A stretch of 7,809 nt of DNA, taken from Haloquadratum sp. J07HQX50 (GTDB lineage Archaea; Halobacteriota; Halobacteria; Halobacteriales; Haloferacaceae). Of this stretch, positions 1 to 5,473 are shown one piece after another. Where the stretch lies: positions 918,710 through 926,518 of the forward strand of contig KE356563.1 in NCBI GenBank assembly GCA_000416005.1, in the 5' to 3' direction. Position 1 is the first letter of the stretch; each line of letters opens with the position of its first letter. The notes beneath the pieces are model-generated. The model was given only the letters and a program-made list of their open reading frames with translations. It was not told the DNA's origin and made no database searches. Made by a program: the position numbers and the translations under genes.

Positions 1-211
1 TTCGGCGTTCTTGCAGCGTCTCTATGTCGTCGTGAATCCGGCTAATCGCCTGGTGTGTAGTATGTTGTGACGGTTCGGCAAAGGTCGGCCACCGGTCTGT
101 CCACTCGGTGAGTTTGTTGTGTTGGTTGTAGTCACCTCGATAGTAATCTCGGACAGCGTGGTTGCGAATCTGTCGGAGAATCTCGATGTGTCGCCACGCT
201 TCGCTAGCCAT
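1..211 (-). CDS. tnpB: TnpB-like (IS200/IS605 OrfB family) protein, N-terminal part, runs off the window
   Basis: Seventy codons are open from an ATG at 211-209 to the window edge. The translation starts MASEAWRHIEILRQIRNHAV and continues with RDYYRGDY, HNKLTEW and an ISRIHDD segment. I recognise this as the start of a haloarchaeal TnpB subfamily different from the one at 2291-3545. TnpB proteins are RNA-guided DNA nucleases carried by IS200/IS605-type elements. The RuvC domain and zinc finger would lie beyond the left edge, so activity cannot be judged. The same frame is open for 23 more codons upstream (to a TGA at 281-283) but offers no ATG, GTG or TTG there, so 211 is the only visible start. 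The first ordered residues come unusually early, so the N-terminus may be clipped. An imperfect ACAC/GTGT inverted repeat lies just upstream (about 246-260) and could be part of a left-end hairpin. Confidence 0.7.
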   Translation of the reverse strand, partial: MASEAWRHIEILRQIRNHAVRDYYRGDYNQHNKLTEWTDRWPTFAEPSQHTTHQAISRIHDDIETLQERR

Positions 212-455
212 GTTGTTCGTGGTCGTCGTGGGGCAACCTCTCCAGACACAAGGCGTGTTCGGGTGTGAATTCCACTCAACTCACCTTTGGAAAGTCGAGA
301 GGAATGTGAATTCTCTTACGTCTGTCCATCGTTTCTGGATGATATAGACGACACAGCGAAGCTTCGGGGCCCTACGCCAGAGGGACTCAAAAATTCGTCT
401 TCTTTAATACTCATCAGGCGGTAGATTCAGGACTCTGACGCTATGATGATTATAT
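212..455. other. Intergenic region between the tnpB fragment and the M42 peptidase
   Basis: No gene is supported here. The octamer GTGAATTC occurs twice in direct orientation, at 265-272 and 306-313. It could be part of the left end of the IS element that carries the tnpB fragment, but I cannot fix an element boundary. The right-hand half leads into the promoter region of the peptidase gene. Confidence 0.4.
402..410 (+). promoter_or_regulatory. Candidate TATA box for the M42 peptidase
   Basis: The AT-rich stretch around TTTAATAC is the best haloarchaeal TATA-like element before the peptidase gene. A start about 25 bases downstream would leave a leader of roughly 25 nt before the ATG at 456. 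No Shine-Dalgarno sequence precedes that ATG. The assignment rests on position and composition only. Confidence 0.3.
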
Positions 456-1520
456 ATGAATGATCAACAGTATGAGTTTCTCACGAATCTTTTAACAACA
501 TCAACACCCTCTGGATTTGAGTCAGCAGGGCAGCAACAGTGGATAGAATATATCGAACCGTATGCAGATTCTATTCAGACGGATGCTTACGGAAATACAG
601 TCGCAGTGTATGACGGTGATGTAAACACAGATGTCTCAATTGCTTTTGCAGGGCATGCTGATGAAATTGGATTTATTATCCGAGACATCACTGAGGACGG
701 ATATCTTCGGCTCAATCGTATTGGTGGTGCTGACCGAACGGTGTCGAAAGGACAGCATGTTACCGTCCACGCAGAGCAACCGGTCGGTGGAGTCATCGGA
801 CAGACGGCTATTCATCTACGTAATACGGGAAGCGAAGAGTACGACGACATCAACGAACAATTCATCGATATTGGCGCTCCTGACAAAGAAGCTGCTCAAG
901 AACTCGTCGATATCGGAGATCCAGTAACAATCAAGACAAATGTCCAGCCGCTCCATGATTCTTTAATGAGTGCTCGCGCAATGGATAATCAGGTTGGGCT
1001 GTGGGCTGCTGCAGAGACACTCCGACAGGCAGCGGCTGCGGGAGTCAACCCGACTGTCTATGCAGTGAGCACAATACAAGAAGAGGTTGGAGTCAAAGGC
1101 GCTCAAATGGTTGGTTTTGACTTGGATCCGGATGCCGCGGTAGCATTTGATGTGACACATGCAACAGATAATCCGGATATTCCTGGTAGCCAACTCGGCC
1201 CGATTGAGCTCGGAGAAGGACCGGTCATTACCCGTGGAAGTGTCAATCACCCTGGCCTTGTTAGCCTGGCCAGAGACGCTGCTGATCACGCAGAGCTTTC
1301 GGTTCAGCTTGAAGCAGCAGGGACGCGGACCGGGACAGATGCTGATGGATTCTATACCGCCCGCGGTGGAATTCCCTCGCTCAACGTTGGGATTCCAAAC
1401 CGATATATGCATACACCGGTCGAGGTAATAGACACGCAGGATCTTGAGGAAGTGGCTAAATTAGCATGTGCAATGGCAGATCTCACAGCGGCATATGCAC
1501 CGTTTAGCCGTGAATTGTAG
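456..1520 (+). CDS. M42-family metallo-aminopeptidase (glutamyl aminopeptidase / so-called endoglucanase)
   Basis: This 354-residue protein is full length for family M42, the cytoplasmic, cobalt- or zinc-dependent aminopeptidases (TET, YsdC, FrvX, CelM types) that trim peptides downstream of the proteasome. The expected two-metal site is visible: H67 in GHADEIGF, bridging D177 in ARAMDNQVG, catalytic E209 and metal ligand E210 in IQEEVGVKGA, D232 in AFDVTHATD, and H319 in RYMHTPVEVID. The regulatory PDZ-like insert that M42 enzymes carry between the first His and the Asp lies at about residues 75-165. The protein is acidic, as expected for a salt-in halophile. ATG 456 is chosen because the N-terminal residues match the family and nothing upstream extends it. 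Automated annotation often calls this family endoglucanase, but the residues support a peptidase. It stands alone, with no co-directional neighbour. Confidence 0.93.
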   Translation: MNDQQYEFLTNLLTTSTPSGFESAGQQQWIEYIEPYADSIQTDAYGNTVAVYDGDVNTDVSIAFAGHADEIGFIIRDITEDGYLRLNRIGGADRTVSKGQHVTVHAEQPVGGVIGQTAIHLRNTGSEEYDDINEQFIDIGAPDKEAAQELVDIGDPVTIKTNVQPLHDSLMSARAMDNQVGLWAAAETLRQAAAAGVNPTVYAVSTIQEEVGVKGAQMVGFDLDPDAAVAFDVTHATDNPDIPGSQLGPIELGEGPVITRGSVNHPGLVSLARDAADHAELSVQLEAAGTRTGTDADGFYTARGGIPSLNVGIPNRYMHTPVEVIDTQDLEEVAKLACAMADLTAAYAPFSREL

Positions 1521-2267
1521 CGAATCCAGTCACAGCTGTATCGAGCTGAGCTCATCCCGATAGCGAGATTCACGACCCACGCGCAGCGGTTTAAAAAATT
1601 GTATACACATGTCCCTGCAGTCGTGCCAGCACGCGATTGACGACGGTTTTGAAGCCAGGTGTTGGATTGAGTGTAGGTGCGAAGCTGCACCGCTGCGACG
1701 GCGACTGAGTATTTCACATTCGTTGCAAGAGGCACGTTTCGATGCGTGAGAGTAGACGACAACTAACGCGGAGAGTACGAGAATTACCGTATCCGACCCC
1801 AATGCTGCGGGACACACTGTGCATCCGAGAATGTCTGGTCCATTAGATTAGAAACTTATTCAAACTGACCCTCCACTCCATCAGCACCAAGCTGGTCGCA
1901 TAAGCCAACGAGAATTGACACACGATCGTCGAAGTTGAGGAATTGACGCTGATCTGCGGCGTGTCGTGTGCTCATAAGGATGCGCCCATGCGACTGTGCG
2001 AGTATCTTATGTATATCGAAAAGAATGCACCAACACAGCTAACTCGGCTGGCTTCGAGAACAGCTGATGTATACGCGCGGTACAAGCCGACTACCTCGGG
2101 GTGAGTTCACTGTGGCTACGCGTACGCTGACGGTGGGCAGCTGTCCGAGGTGCGAGTACGTGAACTACACATATACTTACTCTACCACCGCGAGAAATAT
2201 GCACCTGTAGCATCTCCATTGGAATCAAGCTGGGAGTGACAGAGGCATGTGCTCCAAACAGCGAGAG
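1521..2267. other. Long stretch without a convincing gene; scattered ORF fragments
   Basis: No ORF here has a recognisable domain. On the minus strand a 95-codon ORF (1817-1530) ends just past the peptidase stop. It begins with a hydrophobic stretch but has a Cys- and Ser-rich composition unlike real haloarchaeal proteins. On the plus strand a frame from ATG 1988 reads protein-like through one in-frame TGA (2102-2104) to a TGA at 2237-2239. It includes segments such as EKNAPTQLTRLASR and VRVRELHIYLLYHREK, which hint at a degraded winged-helix protein, but I cannot name a family. The minus-strand 39-codon ORF in this stretch is listed separately. I see no tRNA, CRISPR array or clear terminator. 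The region reads as accumulated debris beside an insertion element. Confidence 0.4.
1856..1975 (-). CDS. Possible 39-residue acidic protein, unknown function
   Basis: An ATG at 1975-1973 opens 39 codons ending in TAA at 1858-1856. The product begins MSTRHAADQRQFLNFDDRVS and ends GADGVEGQFE. Its composition (many Asp, Arg and Gln, amphipathic LVGLCDQLG segment) resembles a real haloarchaeal protein more than a chance ORF. The frame is also open for 20 codons upstream of the ATG. I do not recognise a family, and it could equally be the C-terminal remnant of a larger gene. An oppositely oriented protein-like frame begins at 1988 in the same codon phase, so part of the signal may be a mirror effect. 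No promoter is evident. Confidence 0.25.
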   Translation of the reverse strand: MSTRHAADQRQFLNFDDRVSILVGLCDQLGADGVEGQFE

Positions 2268-2275
2268 GTCAACTA

Positions 2276-2323
2276 CCCCACCTACTTCGCTCAGTCTGAC
2301 GACTTCGCTCGTGGAGGGTGGGG
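2276..2323 (-). repeat. Right-end hairpin / presumed omega-RNA 3' scaffold of the IS element
   Basis: Perfect 7-base arms, CCCCACC (2276-2282) and GGTGGGG (2317-2323), enclose a 34-nt loop that contains the direct repeat ACTTCGCTC twice (2284-2292 and 2302-2310). The hairpin overlaps the end of tnpB, and on the minus strand is followed by TAGTTGAC, near the presumed element end. In TnpB systems the 3' end of the transposon encodes the guide RNA scaffold. In Halobacterium, sense-overlapping transcripts from IS1341-type tnpB 3' ends are established. That this copy is transcribed is inference. Confidence 0.5.
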
Positions 2324-3545
2324 CTTGTCCGTGTCCTCGGCCTCGAACCCGTCCGAGTGGGCGTAAATCCGCCACTCGGCGTCACCGTCCCAGACTTTAG
2401 GGCAAGTTGACTGTTGCCCGTCCGCCGAGACGACTGTTGGCCTCGACGGACATAGCGCATCCCGATGTTTTTCGCCGCGTTATACTCTGTATTCGCTTCC
2501 GACTCGCACTTCTGACAGCAGAAATCGTTTCGAGTCGGGCGATTCTCGTCGGCTGTGAAGCCACACTCTGCGCACCGCGTGGACGTGTGCGCCGAGCCCA
2601 CCTGCTTCATCGAAATCCTTTCCGCTTCGGATTTGTACTCCACCTGCTCGTACAGTGTTCGGAACGCCCACTTGTGGCCCCATAACGCACCCGTACGCTC
2701 GCGGATGTTGGTCAAGTCCTCGAAGGCTATCACGTCACACTCGAATCGGAGTGCTTCGTTCACTATCGCGTTTGACGCCCAGTGGAGTACGTCGCGGATG
2801 TACCGAAGTTCGCGCCCACTCGACTGTTCCAGCGTTCGGTGGGCGCTTCGGGTCCCGGTCTGCTGGAGTCCGGCGCGTGCCCTTTCGAACTCACGGAGAT
2901 TGTGGGTTAACTCTCGCCCGCTGACAAAGGAGGCGGTGCTGGTGACGGCGAGGTTTTCGATACCGAGATCGACCCGAGGACCGTTCCGTCCTCGGCGGTG
3001 TTCCGTTCGGCATCGCTCTTGTGTCGGCGGAGACCGATGTGCAAGAAGTATTCGCCATCACGGGCGGTGAGCGTGCTTTCTGTGGGACTCCACTCGTCGG
3101 AGTCAAGATACTGCTGTTGGTAGCCGTCATCGTCGTCGGGCAGAGCAAGGTCACACCGGACGCGGCTCGCTGTGGTGGAAAGCGACACCGTACCGTCGTC
3201 AAAAAGCGTTATCGTCCGGGTGTCGTATTTCACTGTGGGTGCGGTGAACGTCGGTTTGCTGACCTTCTTGCCTTTCGAGCGGCGTTCGATACAGCCGGTG
3301 ATGGCTTGTGCGGCTTAGTGGGTGGCGAGAATCGCGTGCTGACTTCCGAGGTCAGTTTGCTCACGCACGTCGTCGTAGGCGAGGGGTTGTACATCGCTCT
3401 TGGCGTTGCACTTGCCCCACGCTATGTCGGTGGCGATCTGGCACCCACGCTTCCACTCGGAGATGGTTTCTTCGAGGAGGTCGCGCTGCTCTCCATCCAC
3501 CGAGAGTCGGGTGACTGCCGTCCGACGCACGTAGTCGTCTGCCAC
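2291..3545 (-). pseudogene. tnpB: TnpB RNA-guided nuclease, inactivated by a nonsense codon and two frameshifts
   Basis: The GTG at 3545-3543 starts MADDYVRRTAVTRLSVDGEQ, the usual beginning of this haloarchaeal TnpB group. The reading frame is broken three times. A TAA at 3317-3315 interrupts ILATH/AAQAITG, where Gln (CAA) is expected. A one-base loss near 2972 falls between TVLG and DLGIEN, just before the first RuvC aspartate. A second one-base loss near 2362-2372 comes after TPSGGF, and the displaced frame still encodes HSDGFEAEDTDKPHPPRAKS before a TGA at 2293-2291. Restored, it is a full-length TnpB of about 418 residues: RuvC-I DLGIEN, RuvC-II IAFEDLTNIRERTG, zinc finger CAEC/CQKC, RuvC-III NAAKNIG. 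The RuvC-III acidic residue, Asp in the family, is Glu here (GAG, 2487-2485). An intact nuclease cannot be made from this copy. Confidence 0.9.
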
Positions 3546-3572
3546 AGTTTCAATGTAGTGCTATGGCTACTT

Positions 3573-3588
3573 ACAAACAGGTGTTTGT
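3573..3588. repeat. Left-end palindrome of the IS element
   Basis: ACAAACA and TGTTTGT form perfect 7-base arms with a GG loop (CC on the minus strand). It lies about 28 bases upstream of the tnpB start. Small subterminal hairpins near the left end are the sites recognised by the Y1 transposase in IS200/IS605 elements, and position and shape fit that role. Confidence 0.5.
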
Positions 3589-3599
3589 GACAGATACGA

Positions 3600-3660
3600 A
3601 CCCGCTCCTCCCTCCCTACTCGCTCCCTTCGGTCGTTCCTTGAGGAAGGGGAATCCGCGC
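3600..3660 (-). repeat. Probable right-end fragment of a second IS200/IS605-type element
   Basis: Read on the minus strand, this block has a C-rich arm (CCCTTCCT, about 3649-3642), a middle section CAAGGAACGACCGAAGGGAG, and a G-rich arm (AGGGAGGG, about 3618-3611). The arms pair with one G-U wobble. This is the same architecture as the right-end hairpin at 2276-2323 but with different sequence, so it would be the 3' end of another TnpB element in the same orientation, whose body is gone. The middle section nearly matches an insert in the msrB pseudogene (4590-4609). Identification rests on architecture and recollection of haloarchaeal IS ends. Confidence 0.4.
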
Positions 3661-3800
3661 TACCGCTTCAGTTGAACATGAGCAGAAACGACTCCCTCCG
3701 CAACTGGTCAAACCGAAAGTTCATCTCAAATCCCACTCGTTCTGATGCCGAGAGTCCACAATGAATGTAATTATCAGTGATTGCTGAGACACTCAAAGGA
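3661..3800. other. Intergenic region upstream of L11
   Basis: Nothing convincing is seen between the IS-end fragment and the L11 promoter. A 28-codon plus-strand ORF from ATG 3678 to TGA 3762-3764 has no recognisable features and may be a relic of the neighbouring insertion. Confidence 0.3.
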
Positions 3801-3816
3801 AAGAAAACGGTTAAAC
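3800..3816 (+). promoter_or_regulatory. Promoter of the L11 gene (purine-rich BRE plus TATA element)
   Basis: A purine-rich stretch ending GAAAACGG is followed by TTAAA at 3811-3815. The TATA centre lies about 26 bases before the L11 ATG at 3840. In haloarchaea transcription starts about 25 bases downstream of the TATA centre, so the message would start at or within a base or two of the ATG and be leaderless. The absence of a Shine-Dalgarno sequence fits. It is the cleanest promoter in the window. Confidence 0.6.
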
Positions 3817-3839
3817 CCTGCCAGAGGATGTTGGCGAGT

Positions 3840-4316
3840 ATGGCTGGAACGATTGAAGTTCTTGTCCCCGGTGGGGAAGCTAACCCCGGTCCGCCGTTGG
3901 GGCCAGAGCTTGGACCGACTCCTGTGGACGTACAAGAAGTCGTGCAGAATATCAATGATGAAACAGCAGCATTTGATGGGATGGAAGTTCCTGTTACTGT
4001 CGCATATGACGACGATGGCTCATTTGATATCGGCATCGGTGTACCGCCGACTGCCGAGTTGATCAAAGATGAAGCTGGCTTCGATACAGGCTCGAGTGAG
4101 CCACAGAAAGACTTTGTTGCTGATATGAGTGTTGATCAAGTCAAAAAGATTGCTGAACAGAAATCTTCTGACTTACTTTCTTATGACTTGTTCAATGCGG
4201 CCAAAGAGGTCGTTGGAACCTGCACCTCACTCGGGGTCACGATTGAAGGGAACAATCCGAGAGAGTTCAAACAACGAATGGAAGCAGGCGACTACGACGA
4301 CTTATTTGAGGAATAA
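3840..4316 (+). CDS. rpl11: 50S ribosomal protein L11 (uL11)
   Basis: The 158-residue product starts MAGTIEVLVPGGEANPGPPL and continues LGPTPVDVQ, the nearly invariant N-terminal motif of archaeal L11. The C-terminal RNA-binding domain includes the KDFVADMSVDQVKKIAEQK and GTCTSLGVTIEG segments. L11 binds the GTPase-associated region of 23S rRNA and forms the base of the stalk where elongation factors act. The frame is open 21 codons further upstream, but those residues (from an ATG at 3777) do not belong to the family and overlap the promoter, so ATG 3840 is the start. The acidic C-terminal tail (GDYDDLFEE) is typical of halophiles. No other ribosomal protein gene is adjacent, so it appears monocistronic. 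It converges on the msrB pseudogene with only 26 bases between the two ends. Confidence 0.96.
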   Translation: MAGTIEVLVPGGEANPGPPLGPELGPTPVDVQEVVQNINDETAAFDGMEVPVTVAYDDDGSFDIGIGVPPTAELIKDEAGFDTGSSEPQKDFVADMSVDQVKKIAEQKSSDLLSYDLFNAAKEVVGTCTSLGVTIEGNNPREFKQRMEAGDYDDLFEE

Positions 4317-4342
4317 AACCAAAGCCAGTATCAGGAGAGCAG

Positions 4343-4775
4343 CTATTCAGAGACCTCAGTATTGTATTCAACTGCAGCGCCATTAATGCAATAGCATTAA
4401 TTAGTTGGATCTGGGCCGGATTCAAAGATATGGCTGAGATGCCCGCCACACGTGCTACAAAGAACCGGCTCGTTGCATACCGTGGCGAGTATCGGTCTCA
4501 AGTTCTACTGCATCAGGATTTGCATCGTAAAGTGATGGCCATCTGGTTCCTGAGTCAAATTTAGCAGTTTGTAGGCGCTCAGGCCCCCGTCCTCAAGGAG
4601 CGACCAAAGAGTTCTGTGCTACATCCAACACACCGCCTGTGTCAGTCTCAAAATTTGGTCCACTAAACCGTGGCTCAGTTCCGCGTTCGCGCAGAATGTC
4701 ATATTGCTTTTCGGTGAGTCCCTCCTTCTACTCCATTTCAGTTTCTGGGAGTTCACCGTCGGTGTTGTTAGGCAT
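4343..4775 (-). pseudogene. msrB: Peptide-methionine (R)-S-oxide reductase MsrB, decayed
   Basis: MsrB reduces methionine-R-sulfoxide in oxidised proteins. The family signature survives in pieces on the minus strand: GLTEKQYDILRERGTEPRFSG, then KFDSGTRWPS and DAVELETDTRHGM, then after a frame change EPVLCSTCGGHLSHIFESGP, then YCINGAAVEYN with the nucleophilic Cys. ATG is at 4775-4773 and the terminal TAG at 4345-4343. Damage includes TAG at 4730-4728 where the family has Trp, and loss of the second Cys of the first zinc CxxC (near 4610). About 30 extra bases lie between the ELF and KFDSG segments (within 4563-4605) and carry a TGA. There is a frameshift between about 4476 and 4465, and a TAA at 4399-4397 where Lys of the usual KRYCIN stands. 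At least five independent lesions mean the gene is long dead. No second msrB is visible in the window. Confidence 0.88.
4590..4609 (+). repeat. IS-end-like motif inserted in the msrB pseudogene
   Basis: The bases from TCCTCAAGG onward match the minus strand of 3646-3627 at 18 of 20 positions. Fifteen of the sixteen bases from 4590 to 4605 lie in the extra stretch that interrupts MsrB. The likeliest reading is a scrap of an IS200/IS605-type right end left in the dead gene. A match this short could also be chance. Confidence 0.35.
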
Positions 4776-4812
4776 ACAAACTATTCTACCCAGAGATCGA
4801 TGAATAGCGTGG

Positions 4813-4839
4813 TGTGTACTACTTTTATTTGAGTACACA
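4813..4839. promoter_or_regulatory. Inverted repeat with 8-base arms, possible operator at the old msrB promoter
   Basis: TGTGTACT (4813-4820) and AGTACACA (4832-4839) are perfect inverted arms around an 11-nt spacer. The spacer reads as an AT-rich TATA-like element on the minus strand (CAAATAAAAG). It lies about 40-60 bases before the msrB ATG, so a start site some 25 bases downstream would leave a short leader. This layout suggests a dimeric regulator covering the TATA box; the regulator is unknown. Confidence 0.35.
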
Positions 4840-5316
4840 TGCTCACAGCGGCTGTCACGGCAGTCACACCTGCAGCTTGAGAGCGGAATGAAGCTGAATT
4901 CCGGGTGAGTCACACTGTTTTTTTTAGGGTGGCAGTGATGAGAGAACAGAACTCAACAATGAGAGTAATTTCCAGTTTACACTCGTCGCATACACTGCGA
5001 GCAAAAAAAGAGACTCTCCAACTAACAGATCAACTGTGTCGTTCTTTGTGCCGAATGTATAACAATACATACATACATATCTACAGAGACCCTGCTCAGC
5101 CGCCTTGTGAGAGGCAACAACACATCACATCAAATCCGAAATTGACCCACTGTGCGAGTCAAAACACCCCCTCAGTTCGGTTGGATAATCGTATGACTGC
5201 AAAGGTATGAGTCGGTAATCAAATCACTTTCACTACGGTCTCATTAGGTTCATACCATCAACCAACATAGGATGGGTTGCTCCACTCTCAACGCCGGATC
5301 GGCCTGTCGGCTCTAT

Positions 5317-5341
5317 TCCAGATTAGTGATATATATCTGGA
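5317..5341. promoter_or_regulatory. Inverted repeat with 7-base arms around a TATA-like core, candidate promoter/operator of nrdJ
   Basis: TCCAGAT (5317-5323) and ATCTGGA (5335-5341) flank an 11-nt spacer containing GATATAT, a good TATA-like element in plus orientation. Transcription from it would give a leader of about 115 bases before the reductase ATG at 5474. It is not a clear NrdR box. A promoter nearer the gene is not obvious. Confidence 0.3.
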
Positions 5342-5455
5342 CGCTCTCCGAATATCGTGGTAGATGGGCAGATGTGGCGTGTAGCATCTATCGTTTCAGG
5401 TGACACGAACTGAGTTACCAATCTGAACAGAAACCATGTCATCTTAGCGATGAAC

Positions 5456-5462
5456 GGGGGAG
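5456..5462 (+). promoter_or_regulatory. Possible Shine-Dalgarno sequence of nrdJ
   Basis: The purine run GGGGGAG ends 11 bases before the ATG at 5474 and can pair with the 3' end of 16S rRNA. It is the only gene start in the window with such a run, consistent with a message that has a leader. The spacing is slightly long. Confidence 0.35.
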
Positions 5463-5473
5463 AGATTTAATCA

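Larger units (their letters stand above)
2268..3592 (-). mobile_element. IS200/IS605-type element (TnpB-only, IS1341-like), degraded
   Basis: The element is inferred from a tnpB pseudogene flanked by the two hairpins expected of this family. The left-end hairpin is at 3573-3588, just before the gene. The right-end hairpin is at 2276-2323, overlapping the gene's 3' end. No tnpA (Y1 transposase) is present, so it matches the IS1341-like tnpB-only class. Its GC content is visibly higher than that of the M42, msrB and reductase genes. Elements of this family insert without target duplication, so the outer limits (near 2268 at GTTGAC on the minus strand, and near 3592) are estimates within some tens of bases. 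It sits in a gene-poor interval, and I cannot tell what it interrupted. Confidence 0.65.
4776..5473. other. Long intergenic region between the msrB pseudogene and the ribonucleotide reductase
   Basis: No gene is supported. The longest plus-strand ORF (4905-5210) has a composition unlike a haloarchaeal protein and no domain. A short minus-strand frame (about 5325-5233) reads SGIEPTGRSGVESGATHPM and is protein-like, but it is bounded by stops and I do not recognise it. A run of T (4919-4926) and ATAC tandem repeats (5065-5078) are low-complexity. Two inverted repeats with 11-nt spacers are listed separately. The right part should contain the reductase promoter. I found no tRNA-like sequence. 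Confidence 0.4.

Noticed and set aside
963..1412. 149-codon minus-strand ORF
   Set aside because: It lies wholly antisense to the intact M42 peptidase, has no domain and has a Cys- and Ser-rich composition; it is a shadow frame.
1530..1817. 95-codon minus-strand ORF downstream of the peptidase
   Set aside because: Apart from a short hydrophobic start it has no family resemblance and an implausible composition; kept only as a note in the intergenic entry.
2555..3590. Long plus-strand ORFs (2555-3070 and 3021-3590)
   Set aside because: They are antisense to tnpB; high GC keeps stop codons rare, and the translations have no recognisable features.
3777..3839. Longer L11 start giving 179 residues
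   Set aside because: The 21 extra residues do not belong to L11 and overlap the BRE and TATA elements; the family N-terminus begins at ATG 3840.
5060..5080. CRISPR or tandem-repeat array
   Set aside because: Only a few ATAC units with no spacers; simple low-complexity sequence.
4905..5210. 101-codon plus-strand ORF
   Set aside because: Rich in Ser, Thr, Asn and Cys with low acidity, unlike haloarchaeal proteins; it includes simple repeats, with no domain and no promoter.
5245..5275. tRNA T-arm-like GGTTCATACC
   Set aside because: No acceptor stem, anticodon arm or CCA-side complement could be placed around it.
5317..5341. NrdR box upstream of nrdJ
   Set aside because: The arms do not fit the ACAC/TGTG-type NrdR consensus; described only as an unassigned inverted repeat.
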